Below, in pieces: positions 53,282-61,651 of a DNA stretch of 64,000 nt. Below the pieces are notes generated by a model. That model was given only the letters and a program-made list of their open reading frames with translations, searched no databases and had not been told where the DNA came from. The DNA is taken from positions 1 to 64,000 of the forward strand of contig CABZMT010000001.1 in the NCBI GenBank assembly GCA_902526965.1. Direction: 5' to 3'. The stretch is from an uncultured Alphaproteobacteria bacterium. Lineage in GTDB: Bacteria; Pseudomonadota; Alphaproteobacteria; HIMB59. Numbering within the stretch: position 1 is the first letter of the stretch; every line of letters starts with the position of its first letter. Both the position numbers and the translations under genes were made by a program.

Positions 53282-55834
53282 ATGAATCAAATTGAAATAA
53301 TTTTAGGTCCAACCAACACAGGTAAAACTTTTTATGCATTTGAACAAATGTTTTCCTTTAAAAACGGTGTTTTTGGTTTCCCTTTAAGGCTTTTGGCAAG
53401 AGAAAATTATGATAAAGCATGCAAACTTTATCCTATAAATCAAATTGCATTAATAACTGGAGAAGAAAAAATAATTCCATCAGATGCTAAATATTTTTTT
53501 TGTACTGTCGAATCAATGCCAGATGATTTTTTTGAATTTGTTTGTGTTGATGAAATTCAATTAGCATCTGATTATGAAAGAGGACATATTTTTACTCAAA
53601 GACTCTTATATTCTCGCGGAGAGCAAAAAACTATTTTCTTGGGTTCTCTTACTATGGAAGAAATTATACGAGAATTAATTCCTGAGGCAAAAATAATTTT
53701 TAAAAATAGATTTTCCGAATTAAATTTTATTGGTCATAAGAAGATTCAAAACATTAAACCTCGATCAGCAATTATTGCTTTTAATTTAATTGGTCTTTAT
53801 AAAATTGCTGAACAGATCAGAAGTTTAAAAGGAGGTGTTGCACTTGTCGCTGGTGCGCTAAGTCCTAAAACTAGAAACTCTCAAGTTAAATTATATGAGG
53901 ATGGGGAGGTCGATTATATTGTAGCCACTGACGCTATAGGAATGGGACTGAATTTAGATATTAACCAAGTGTATTTTTCTGGTCTTGATAAATTCGATGG
54001 AAAATATGTCAGGCCATTAAATGATATGGAAATTGGCCAAATAGCTGGAAGAGCAGGCCGCTATACTAAATCAGGATATTTTGGCTCCACGCTTGGAGCT
54101 AAGTTTACAAATTTAGAGTCTATAGAAAATATTCAATCTCATAAATTTGAAGCTATTAAAAAAATATTTTGGAGAAACCATCTTTTGTCATTCAAGTCAG
54201 AATATGAATTAGTAAATTCTTTAAAACGAAAATCTGATAATCATCGATTAATTTTAAAAAAAGATGCAGAGGACCAAAAATTTCTATTAAGATTTTTAAA
54301 AGATAATAAGACAAGTTTTAAATTTGACAATCCAGAAACACTCAAACAATTATGGGATATATGTCGTATACCGGACTATCAAAATATTTCTGATGAAAAG
54401 CATGTTGAACTATTAACAAAAATTTTTAAGGAACTCATAAAAAATAAATGGACTTTAAGCGATAACTTTCTAGAGCATCAAACTTCATATTTACAAAATT
54501 ACAATGGGAGTATCGATGACCTTATATATAATTTAAATGAGACTAGAACTTGGTTATACATAACTAACCAGAAACATTGGATAAGTAACTCTATTTGGGT
54601 TGAAACCGTTAAAAATATTGAAAACAAACTATCTGAAAAGATTCATTTAAGTTTAATGCAAAAATTTGTTGATAAAAACAAAAGTGAGATGATTCAAAAT
54701 TTAAATATTAGTAAAAAAAATATTTCTTTAACTGATAATAGATATGTTAAGATAAAAGACGAAATAATAGGAGTTATTAGAGGTTTTAAAATCTTTTTTG
54801 ATGAAAAGTTTAAAGATATTTTAAATAACAACTACCAAATAATTATTAAAGAACAAATTTTTCCATATATGTATTTTAACGTCGATACTTTTATAGCTGC
54901 CCCTAACGAAAGTTTGTCAATCAATTCAAAAGTTGACGAGAAAGGAAACTTTCAGAATTTATATCTTCAATGGGGAGATGCAAACGTTGCAATATTTAAA
55001 AAAGGCAATGATCTCACACACCCTATTTTTGAACCAATTCTAGACGATCAATTAGTGTCACCAGATCATATTAATAAAATTGAAGAGAAAATTCAAAAAT
55101 GGTTTGAAGAGACTTACTTGTCTAAATTGGATTTATCCGATCAATTAAAGAAATTCAACTCTAAACCAGAGGAAAGAAGTTTCATTTTTAAGATTATTGA
55201 AAACCAATATAATTTTTATCAAATAAATATATTAGATGAATTTAAGCTTATTGATGAACCGCAAAGAAAAGAAATCCATTCTCTAAATTTTAGACTTGGA
55301 AAAAACGTTATTTTCAACTCAGAACTTATTAGACCTGAATATATGAAGTTAAAGTTCCATCTATGGAATTTATATTATAATGAAAGCTTAAATATTGATG
55401 AATACATTCCTAAAGATGGGAATGCCACTCTTAATATTCAAAATAAATTGAATGAAGACCTAATCACTTTTTTAGGCTTTGTCTCCCAAAATGATCTATT
55501 AATTAGACTCGATATTTTTAATGAATTTGAAAAACAACTCTTTAAAAGAGAAAATAGAGGCCCTTTTTCACTTCCGATGGACTTATCTAATCTTTTAGGA
55601 ATTAAAAAAGATAAATTAATTAGCATTCTAAAAAGCAGGTCTTTTAATATTCAAAACATTGCAGAAAATGACTTAGTTATCTCGAAAAAAATTAAAGTTA
55701 ATAAATCATCAGAGTTAAAACAAAATAACAACAAAAAAGTATTGAAAAAACCTTCAAAAAAAGTAAAAAAACCTTCACCAAAAAAGTTATTTAATAACCC
55801 TTTTGATCAGTTAAAAAATATAAATGCTAAATAA
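53282..55834 (+). CDS. Suv3-like DExH RNA/DNA helicase
   Basis: An 850-residue helicase. Walker A IEIILGPTNTGKTFYAFEQM near residues 4-23, motif Ia FPLRLLARENYD, motif II VCVDEIQLASDYERG, motif III IFLGSLT, and motifs V-VI DYIVATDAIGMGLNLDI and GQIAGRAGRYTKSGYFG are all present. The order follows Suv3/mitochondrial helicases and their alphaproteobacterial relatives. The C-terminal 60 residues are Lys-rich and low-complexity (KKVLKKPSKKVKKPSPKK), and may bind nucleic acid. An S4 domain protein is often fused or adjacent, but is not seen here. Overlaps the TerB-like gene by 11 bp. Confidence 0.93.
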   Translation: MNQIEIILGPTNTGKTFYAFEQMFSFKNGVFGFPLRLLARENYDKACKLYPINQIALITGEEKIIPSDAKYFFCTVESMPDDFFEFVCVDEIQLASDYERGHIFTQRLLYSRGEQKTIFLGSLTMEEIIRELIPEAKIIFKNRFSELNFIGHKKIQNIKPRSAIIAFNLIGLYKIAEQIRSLKGGVALVAGALSPKTRNSQVKLYEDGEVDYIVATDAIGMGLNLDINQVYFSGLDKFDGKYVRPLNDMEIGQIAGRAGRYTKSGYFGSTLGAKFTNLESIENIQSHKFEAIKKIFWRNHLLSFKSEYELVNSLKRKSDNHRLILKKDAEDQKFLLRFLKDNKTSFKFDNPETLKQLWDICRIPDYQNISDEKHVELLTKIFKELIKNKWTLSDNFLEHQTSYLQNYNGSIDDLIYNLNETRTWLYITNQKHWISNSIWVETVKNIENKLSEKIHLSLMQKFVDKNKSEMIQNLNISKKNISLTDNRYVKIKDEIIGVIRGFKIFFDEKFKDILNNNYQIIIKEQIFPYMYFNVDTFIAAPNESLSINSKVDEKGNFQNLYLQWGDANVAIFKKGNDLTHPIFEPILDDQLVSPDHINKIEEKIQKWFEETYLSKLDLSDQLKKFNSKPEERSFIFKIIENQYNFYQINILDEFKLIDEPQRKEIHSLNFRLGKNVIFNSELIRPEYMKLKFHLWNLYYNESLNIDEYIPKDGNATLNIQNKLNEDLITFLGFVSQNDLLIRLDIFNEFEKQLFKRENRGPFSLPMDLSNLLGIKKDKLISILKSRSFNIQNIAENDLVISKKIKVNKSSELKQNNNKKVLKKPSKKVKKPSPKKLFNNPFDQLKNINAK

Positions 55835-56261
55835 ATTCTTCCAATCCTTTAATGAAAAAGAGGATAAAAATGAGGATCACTCTTTTGAGTCAGATCTATA
55901 TAACCTTATTTATGAAATTATTATTGCAGATCATGAAATTACAGAACAAGAAATTAATTTGGCCTCTGAGCTAGTTGAGTATTATTTTAAAATTCCAACT
56001 CTAAACAACAAAGAGCAATTTAACAAACTTGCTGATTTACAACATTTTAACACCGACTTGTCACAGTTTTCTTACAGGCTTAAAACATCTTTAAGTTATG
56101 AACAAAGAATGGATGTGATTTTAATTTGTTGGCAAGTATTAATGGTTGATGGTAAAGAAGACCAGTTAGAGGTCTCCACCGCTAGAAAAATATCAACGTT
56201 GCTTGGTCTTGAAGATAAGGATTTTATCTTAATCCGAAATAGAGTAAAAGACAGTCTATGA
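55824..56261 (+). CDS. TerB-like (tellurite resistance) domain protein
   Basis: A 145-residue protein with an all-helical acidic-metal-binding fold: [32 protein letters not shown] and [47 protein letters not shown], the paired DxxxxxxE (ADHEIT..E, VDGKED..E) motifs of TerB/COG4103 proteins. The name does not show tellurite resistance; the function in this location is unknown. It overlaps fdxA by 4 bp. Confidence 0.8.
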   Translation: MLNKFFQSFNEKEDKNEDHSFESDLYNLIYEIIIADHEITEQEINLASELVEYYFKIPTLNNKEQFNKLADLQHFNTDLSQFSYRLKTSLSYEQRMDVILICWQVLMVDGKEDQLEVSTARKISTLLGLEDKDFILIRNRVKDSL

Positions 56262-56590
56262 CTTACCTAGTTAATGATAAGTGTATTAAATGTAAATACA
56301 TGGATTGTGTTGAAGTTTGTCCAGTGGATTGTTTTTATGAGGGTGAAAATATGCTCGTAATAAACCCTGATGAATGTATCGATTGCGGGGTATGTGAGCC
56401 CGAGTGCCCAGCTGAAGCCATTATCCCAGATGACTTGGATGAGGGCACAAAATGGTTAGATGTAAATGAGAAATATTCACAAGTGTGGCCTAATATAACT
56501 ACAAAAAAAGATGCTCCTGCTGATGCAAAACAGTGGGAAGGGGTAGAAAATAAATTTGAAAATCATTTTAGTGAAAAAGGAGCTGATTAA
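56258..56590 (+). CDS. fdxA: 7Fe ferredoxin FdxA
   Basis: A 110-residue ferredoxin with two cluster motifs: [17 protein letters not shown] (residues 9-25, [3Fe-4S]-type spacing as in FdxA) and [15 protein letters not shown] (CxxCxxCxxxCP). The C-terminal extension ([16 protein letters not shown]) is typical of FdxA. It is an electron carrier. Conserved neighbours in alphaproteobacteria are a helicase upstream and cdnL downstream, both present here. Its stop overlaps the cdnL start by one base. Confidence 0.97.
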   Translation: MTYLVNDKCIKCKYMDCVEVCPVDCFYEGENMLVINPDECIDCGVCEPECPAEAIIPDDLDEGTKWLDVNEKYSQVWPNITTKKDAPADAKQWEGVENKFENHFSEKGAD

Positions 56591-57294
56591 TGCCAGTCAA
56601 AAAAAAAGTTACAAAAAAAAAAGTAACAAAAAAAACTACAAAAAATAAAACTAAAAAAAAAGTTGAAGCCAAAAAAAAGACACCTGCTAAAAAGAAACAA
56701 CCTAAAAAAAAAATACCCAAGAAAAAAGTAGTAAAAAAGGTAGTAAAGAAGGTAGTTAAAAAAATTGTTACTCCAAAAGCTCCTAAGATTAAAAAAGTAA
56801 TTGTTCCGCAGGAATTCAAAGCAGGAGAGAATATTGTTTACCCTACCCACGGCGTGGGAAGAATTCTTACTATAGAAAAGTTCCAATATGATTTAGTGGA
56901 GGAGCAATTATATGTAATTCAGTTTTTTCAAGACAAATTAACAATCAGAGTCCCCTTTGCTAAAGCAAAATTAATTGGTTTAAGAAATATTACTAGTAAA
57001 CCATCTATGACCAGAACTCTTTCTGTTTTAAAGCAAAAGCCTAAAATTAAAAAGGCGATGTGGAGTAGAAGGGCTCAAGAGTACGATCAAAAGATAAACT
57101 CTGGTGACATAAAACTTCTCTCAGAGGTGGTTCGTGACCTATTTCGAAAAGACGATCAAACTGAACAGTCTTATAGTGAGCGTCAGATGTTTCAAGTAGC
57201 TTTTGAGAGGTATACAAGAGAATTTGCTATATCTTCGAGCTTAAAGTTTGAGGAAGCATCAACAAAAATATTAGAAATTTTAAATAAAAGATAA
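56590..57294 (+). CDS. cdnL: CdnL/CarD-family transcription regulator with a Lys-rich N-terminal tail
   Basis: CdnL binds RNA polymerase beta and stabilises open promoter complexes, with a role in stringent response and growth. The RNAP-interacting domain is FKAGENIVYPTHGVGRILTIEKF (from residue 76) and the C-terminal DNA-binding domain has KAMWSRRAQEYDQKINSGDI and LSEVVRDLFRK. The core is a normal size (about 160 residues). The first 70 residues are an added low-complexity tail of KKK/VVKK/KT units, similar in type to the histone-like protein at 52873. That tail is unusual for CdnL and would add non-specific DNA binding. Confidence 0.93.
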   Translation: MPVKKKVTKKKVTKKTTKNKTKKKVEAKKKTPAKKKQPKKKIPKKKVVKKVVKKVVKKIVTPKAPKIKKVIVPQEFKAGENIVYPTHGVGRILTIEKFQYDLVEEQLYVIQFFQDKLTIRVPFAKAKLIGLRNITSKPSMTRTLSVLKQKPKIKKAMWSRRAQEYDQKINSGDIKLLSEVVRDLFRKDDQTEQSYSERQMFQVAFERYTREFAISSSLKFEEASTKILEILNKR

Positions 57295-57296
57295 AA

Positions 57297-57620
57297 TCAA
57301 TTAGTTTCTTCATCTGTTTTATCAGTTGGAATATCAATACTGATGTCCTCTGCTAAGTTTTCTGTTTCTTCAGTTTGAGTTTCAGTTTCATCTGTCTCTT
57401 CAATTAAGTCTTTTAATTCATCGTTTTCTTTAGCTGTCTTTGTGGGTGCAGCAACAGCGATTCCTGCTTTTCTTCCTCTTTTTGGTTTTGTAATATTTAT
57501 AGCTTCTATTGACTTACCACATTGTGGACAATCCAGCTCTTCTTGGTAAAAGTCGTAATATTTTGCACCGCAGTGAGGACATGTTCTTTTATGACCTAAA
57601 TCGATTTGCTCTTGTTGCAT
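57297..57620 (-). CDS. TIGR02300 family FYDLN-type zinc-ribbon protein
   Basis: A 107-residue protein. [29 protein letters not shown] is a four-cysteine zinc ribbon with the FYDxx core of the alphaproteobacterial TIGR02300/FYDLN_acid family. The C-terminal half is strongly acidic ([20 protein letters not shown]), as expected for the name. Function unknown; possibly nucleic-acid or ribosome related. It is convergent with cdnL (2 bp) and divergent from rpmF. Confidence 0.92.
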   Translation of the reverse strand: MQQEQIDLGHKRTCPHCGAKYYDFYQEELDCPQCGKSIEAINITKPKRGRKAGIAVAAPTKTAKENDELKDLIEETDETETQTEETENLAEDISIDIPTDKTDEETN

Positions 57621-57684
57621 TGTGGGCAGATTAATACATTATTATTGTAATTTATGCAAATTTTTAATATGTTGTCGCTCTATT

Positions 57685-57945
57685 ATGGCAGTTCCAAAAA
57701 GAAAAACCACACCTTCAAAAAGGAATATGAGGCGCTCTCATCACAGAGCGGGCACAAAGCTTTTTGCAGAAGACAAAAAATCAGGTGAATTGAGAAGACC
57801 TCATCATATTGATCTTAGTACTGGCATGTACAGAGGAAAGCAAATAATTATTAAAAAAACCAAAAAAGAAAAAGATGCTGAGGGTCAAGCACCAGTCAAC
57901 ACAGAAGAAACTACAAAAACTATTGAAGCACCAGCTTCTAAATAA
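57685..57945 (+). CDS. rpmF: 50S ribosomal protein L32 with an extended C-terminus
   Basis: The track ORF begins at 57622, but the L32 start is ATG 57685 ([21 protein letters not shown]), giving 86 residues. AVPKRKxxxSKRxxRRSHH is the conserved L32 N-terminus, and CPxCG is lost (as in many L32). L32 is usually about 55-65 residues; here the tail [29 protein letters not shown] is added. It is not followed by plsX as is common elsewhere; recX is convergent right after it. Confidence 0.95.
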   Translation: MAVPKRKTTPSKRNMRRSHHRAGTKLFAEDKKSGELRRPHHIDLSTGMYRGKQIIIKKTKKEKDAEGQAPVNTEETTKTIEAPASK

Positions 57946-58434
57946 CTAATCTCTAATTACTTTATATATTGAATTTTCTGAGAAGCTTTGTTGATAAAGT
58001 TTTTTTTTTAATTCATCGGTTTCTAGTTTTGAAAGCTTTTTTCTTACTATAAACTTTTTTAAAATATCTAATTCTAAATCTGGATTTTCAGATACTTTCT
58101 TTGAGACATATTCATCAATTAAGCTTTGTTCAAATCCTTTTTGATAGAGTTTACTTTTAATTTTTTTGATAGAAAATAAGGATTGCTCATAATAATGAAA
58201 TACTGTTTCAATAAAGTGCCTCTCATTTATAATCTTCAATTCATCTAGTTTTTCTATGATATTTTCAATTAGTTCTTGTTTAGAGATATTTTCTGGAAAA
58301 ATAACCTTTTGATAAGTTTTTTTATTTTTGAGCTTTTTTTCAAGTATTTCTGAAATTTTTTTTTTAGTAGCTGGATATTTACCCAAATATTTTAGTGCCT
58401 CATTATATAGGTATTCTTCAGCTTTTTTTTTCAT
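57946..58434 (-). CDS. recX: Regulatory protein RecX
   Basis: A 162-residue protein made of three-helix repeats, the RecX fold that caps RecA filaments. EYLYNEALKYLGKYPATKKKISEILEKKL, then ELIENIIEKLDELKIINERHFIETVFHYYEQSLFSIKKIKSKLYQKGFEQSLIDEYVSK, matches RecX repeat spacing (AL..La.R..s..EL...L..kG). recA is not adjacent. It is convergent with rpmF, one base from its stop, and lies upstream of nothing on its strand. Confidence 0.85.
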   Translation of the reverse strand: MKKKAEEYLYNEALKYLGKYPATKKKISEILEKKLKNKKTYQKVIFPENISKQELIENIIEKLDELKIINERHFIETVFHYYEQSLFSIKKIKSKLYQKGFEQSLIDEYVSKKVSENPDLELDILKKFIVRKKLSKLETDELKKKLYQQSFSENSIYKVIRD

Positions 58435-58478
58435 AGTTTATATTTTAAGAATTATTATTATGAAGTACATAAACAAAG

Positions 58479-58555
58479 GCGCTTGTAGCTCAGTAGGATA
58501 GAGCACCAGATTCCTAATCTGGGGGTCGCAGGTTCGATTCCTGCCAAGCGCGCCA
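58479..58555 (+). tRNA. tRNA-Arg(CCT)
   Basis: The cloverleaf is complete: acceptor GCGCTTG pairs with CAAGCGC, D-arm GCTC/GAGC, anticodon stem CCAGA/TCTGG with loop TTCCTAA (anticodon CCT, reads AGG), T-arm GCAGG/CCTGC with loop TTCGATT, discriminator G and encoded CCA. It is divergent from recX and convergent with gcrA. Confidence 0.97.
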
Positions 58556-58569
58556 AAGAAAAAATGATA

Positions 58570-59040
58570 TTAATTTTTTTCGTGTAAGAAATCTAAAAGT
58601 CTGTCTAAATATTTCTCATCAACATTATAAGCTTTTTTGTAATGTTCTATACAATACGGCTTTGTTGGAATATTTTGACATCCACAGTAGTGAAACCCCT
58701 CTTCAAGTGGATCACCAATTGGCCATTGACAAGATTTAAAGTTACCGGTGCCAACAATACTCTTTTTAAAACTAAATTTTTCCCTTCTTCGAACAGGCTC
58801 TTTTCTTACCGTACTTTGGGAAGATGAATTACTGGTTTCCCTGTACATGGTTACAGAGGAAAATTGTTGATTTTGAGTTGATTTTTTTCTGGAGTTTTGA
58901 CGCCTCTCAAGGCCCAGTCTAAAAGCCTTACCAATAACGGCATTTTTAGTAAATCCAAGCTGCACACCAATCTGGCTTGTAGCAACCCCTTCATTCCAAA
59001 GCTTTTTAAGATCTTCTACTTTCTGGTTATTCCAAGACAT
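58570..59040 (-). CDS. gcrA: GcrA cell-cycle regulator
   Basis: GcrA acts with sigma-70 at promoters with methylated GANTC sites and with CcrM controls the alphaproteobacterial cell cycle. The N-terminal helix-turn-helix is MSWNNQKVEDLKKLWNEGVA, then SQIGVQLGFTKNAVIGKAFRLGLERR. The C-terminal RNAP-interaction part has SCQWPIGDPLEEGFHYCGCQNIPTKPYCIEHYKKAY, with several cysteines. Length 156 is normal. It is divergent from pgk; its promoter must lie in the 101-bp gap with the palindrome at 59086. Confidence 0.97.
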   Translation of the reverse strand: MSWNNQKVEDLKKLWNEGVATSQIGVQLGFTKNAVIGKAFRLGLERRQNSRKKSTQNQQFSSVTMYRETSNSSSQSTVRKEPVRRREKFSFKKSIVGTGNFKSCQWPIGDPLEEGFHYCGCQNIPTKPYCIEHYKKAYNVDEKYLDRLLDFLHEKN

Positions 59041-59085
59041 TTTTTATATACCTACTCTATTTAGTTCCTTATATGGGTAGTTTTA

Positions 59086-59099
59086 TACTATATATAGTA
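59086..59099. promoter_or_regulatory. Palindrome between gcrA and pgk
   Basis: TACTATATATAGTA is a perfect 14-bp palindrome in the 101-bp region between the divergent starts of gcrA and pgk. It could bind a dimeric regulator of either gene, or be part of a promoter. In AT-rich sequence such a palindrome has modest significance. Confidence 0.35.
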
Positions 59100-59141
59100 G
59101 TAGTAATCTAGCCTAAAATGATTAAAAAAATGTGAATAAAT

Positions 59142-60311
59142 ATGAAATCTCTTAAAAATCTCAATTTCGAAAAAATCCAAAATGTTGGGATCAGAGTCGA
59201 TTTTAATGTGCCTATTGATAAAAATTTTAAGATAACTGACAAAACAAGATTAGACAGGGCAAAGGACACCATCAATTATATTAAAAATAAACAATGCAAC
59301 ATTCTTCTTCTATCGCATTTTGGAAGACCAAAAGAATACTTCGATGACAAGTACTCTTTCTCAAAACTAATTGATCAGTTTCAGGAAATCTTAGAATTAA
59401 AATTAAATTTTATAAGTTATACAAATTTTTTAGAAAACGGTCTTAATCAATTCAATTATAATAGACCTACCGCAACTCTTTTAGAGAATATAAGATTTTT
59501 CGAAGGTGAAATAAAAAATGATTTGAGTTTTAGTAAATCAATTACTGACAATCTAGATTTGTATGTTAATGAAGCATTCTCTGCTTCCCATAGGCTTCAC
59601 TCATCAGTAAACCAAATGGCTAAAAATATTTTATCTACACCTGGTTTTAATTTTGAAAAAGAAATTAATGCTATTAATGATATCAAAAAATCTCAAAAGA
59701 AAAAATTAGCTATAATTGGAGGTTCAAAAATCTCAACTAAAATAAACACACTTTTGTCTTTAACGACTTCTTTTTCGGATATTTTTATTGGAGGAGCAAT
59801 GGCTAACAATTTTCTAAAATATAATAAGTTTAATGTTAGTTCTTCTTTAATCGAAGAGGGTGCTGAAAGTATGATTGAAATGATTTACAGTTCTGCAAAA
59901 CAAACAGGCTGTGAAATCCATCTCCCAGTTGATGTAATGCTCGATTCAGATCAAAGTGTATTAGTCAATGAACTTGATAAAAACACTGAATTTAAAATTT
60001 TAGATATATCCGACTCTTCACATATAGTTTTAGAAAATCTTGTAAAAAAAAGTGATATTATTTTGTGGAATGGCCCCATGGGAATGATTGAGGACCGCAA
60101 ATTTTCGAAGGGATCTATTAATCTATCTCACCTTCTTTCTAAAGCTCAAGCTGATGTTGTTATTGGTGGTGGAGATACAATCTTAGCCATCAATATGGCA
60201 AAAGAAAAATTTGAAGACTTTTATTTTGTCTCAACTGCCGGGGGTGCTTTTCTTGAGGCACTAGAGGACAAAGAACTAGTGGGAATTGAAGCTCTTAAGG
60301 CTGATTTATAA
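59142..60311 (+). CDS. pgk: Phosphoglycerate kinase
   Basis: Glycolytic kinase converting 1,3-bisphosphoglycerate and ADP to 3-phosphoglycerate and ATP. RVDFNVPI (substrate site) near residue 20, LLSHFGRPK, ENIRFFEGE, NEAFSASHR(L)HSS, IIGGSKISTK (hinge Gly) and GGGDTILAI for nucleotide are all seen; SAGGGAFLE-type TAGGAFLEAL ends it. Length 389 is normal. The 3' end overlaps convergent yciB by 17 bp. Confidence 0.97.
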   Translation: MKSLKNLNFEKIQNVGIRVDFNVPIDKNFKITDKTRLDRAKDTINYIKNKQCNILLLSHFGRPKEYFDDKYSFSKLIDQFQEILELKLNFISYTNFLENGLNQFNYNRPTATLLENIRFFEGEIKNDLSFSKSITDNLDLYVNEAFSASHRLHSSVNQMAKNILSTPGFNFEKEINAINDIKKSQKKKLAIIGGSKISTKINTLLSLTTSFSDIFIGGAMANNFLKYNKFNVSSSLIEEGAESMIEMIYSSAKQTGCEIHLPVDVMLDSDQSVLVNELDKNTEFKILDISDSSHIVLENLVKKSDIILWNGPMGMIEDRKFSKGSINLSHLLSKAQADVVIGGGDTILAINMAKEKFEDFYFVSTAGGAFLEALEDKELVGIEALKADL

Positions 60312-60831
60312 AATGTTTTTTTAGAAACGGAATTTGAATTATAGTAAAGAAAATTGTAATTCCCATAATACCAAAGACTTTAAAGTTAACCCAAACATCG
60401 GTTGTTTGAGTTCGCCAAACGATTTCATTTAAAACAGCTAGAAGTACAAAAAAGCTGGACCACATTTTGTTCATTAGCCCCCACCCCTCATCAGTTAATT
60501 TAAAAGAAGAATTCAATAACAATTTTAAAACAGGTTTATTAATAATTGTACTTCCAATTAAAACGATAGCAAAAAGTGCGTTTATGATTGTGGGTTTCAT
60601 TTTAAAAAATATTTCATTTTTAAGAAAAATACTCAGGCCACCAAATACAACTAAGATAACTGTGCTTACTAACATCATTGTAGAAATTTTTCTTTCTTTG
60701 AAATAGATAGCTACGAGAGAAATAAATGTAGCCACTATTACAGCAGCTATACTTAAATAGAGATCTTTATCTGATTTATAGTAAACAGCAAAAAAAACAA
60801 TTAAGGGAAAAAATTCAAATAGCTGCTTCAT
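60295..60831 (-). CDS. yciB: Intracellular septation protein A (YciB/IspZ)
   Basis: A 178-residue inner membrane protein with about five hydrophobic segments. QLFEFFPLIVFFAVYYKSDKDLYLSIAAVIVATFI and LNEIVWRTQTTDVWVNFKVFGIMGITIFFTIIQIPFL are typical YciB blocks (xxNEiVWRxxxtdxWVxFKxFg). The protein is linked to septation and envelope in E. coli. It follows ftsY by 1 bp in the dapF-mtaB-ftsY-yciB unit, a common alphaproteobacterial order. Confidence 0.95.
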   Translation of the reverse strand: MKQLFEFFPLIVFFAVYYKSDKDLYLSIAAVIVATFISLVAIYFKERKISTMMLVSTVILVVFGGLSIFLKNEIFFKMKPTIINALFAIVLIGSTIINKPVLKLLLNSSFKLTDEGWGLMNKMWSSFFVLLAVLNEIVWRTQTTDVWVNFKVFGIMGITIFFTIIQIPFLKKHFINQP

Positions 60832-60832
60832 A

Positions 60833-61651
60833 TTATATGAGTCTATCTAAATATTCTTCAAATTGAAACTTTCTTAAGTCACTCATACCTTCACCGTACC
60901 CTTCAAATACAACAGGTATGTCAAAATCATTTATTATTGTTAGAAGAGCTCCATATTTAGCATTAGAGTCGACCTTATTTAAAATAATTCCATCTAATGT
61001 TATATATTCGCGAAACCCCTCAATAATATGCTTGGATGCAAGTCCAGTATTAGCATCCAAAGTCAAAAAAGTTTGAATTAAATTAAATTGATCAGATTTC
61101 TTTGAAATTATATTTGAAATTTTTTTTAGTTCTGCCATTAAATTTTTATTGTTGTGTTGTCTTCCAGATGTATCAATTATCACAACATCATTTTCTTTCA
61201 TTTTATCAATACCTTGGAAAATAACAGCTGATGGATCCTCCATATTATTACCTTTATGAATGGGTACTTCAAATTTTTTGGTAAAATGCTCGAGTTGATC
61301 TATAGCTGCTGCTCTGAATGTATCTGCTGCAATAACAGCAGGATTTAAGCCGTTTTTTTGAAATAGATTTATAAATTTACCGATGAATGTTGTTTTTCCT
61401 GATCCGTTATTACCTGCAATTATATATAAGCTTTTACTTTGAGGAGAAAAACCGCCAAATTTTTTTTCTGCAAATTTAGTTAGTAGCTCTTTTTTAATAA
61501 CTTTTTTAATATCCTCTTCCTTTGATGTATTTTCTTTTATTTTTGAAATTATTAATTCAGCAAATTTTGGCTCAACACCATTTTCAAATAAAAGATCTTC
61601 AATTTCATCAAAATTTAATTTTTTTTGGAAAATTTTTTTTAAAAAAAACAT
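60833..61651 (-). CDS. ftsY: Signal recognition particle receptor FtsY (compact)
   Basis: GTPase receptor for SRP at the inner membrane. NG domain only: LYIIAGNNGSGKTTFIGKF (G1), ADTFRAAAIDQLEHF, VIIDTSGRQHNN (G3, with S in place of A) and LDGIILNKVDSNAKYGALL (G4 as NKVD in place of TKLD), and GEGMSDLRKFQFEEYLD. At 272 residues it lacks the acidic N-terminal A domain, as in reduced bacteria. It overlaps mtaB by one base and works with Ffh, whose gene starts at 63760. Confidence 0.97.
   Translation of the reverse strand: MFFLKKIFQKKLNFDEIEDLLFENGVEPKFAELIISKIKENTSKEEDIKKVIKKELLTKFAEKKFGGFSPQSKSLYIIAGNNGSGKTTFIGKFINLFQKNGLNPAVIAADTFRAAAIDQLEHFTKKFEVPIHKGNNMEDPSAVIFQGIDKMKENDVVIIDTSGRQHNNKNLMAELKKISNIISKKSDQFNLIQTFLTLDANTGLASKHIIEGFREYITLDGIILNKVDSNAKYGALLTIINDFDIPVVFEGYGEGMSDLRKFQFEEYLDRLI

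Noticed and set aside
56568-56886. Minus-strand Phe-rich ORFs opposite the CdnL tail
   Set aside because: Same reason: shadow of lysine codons in the CdnL N-terminal tail, with no homology features.
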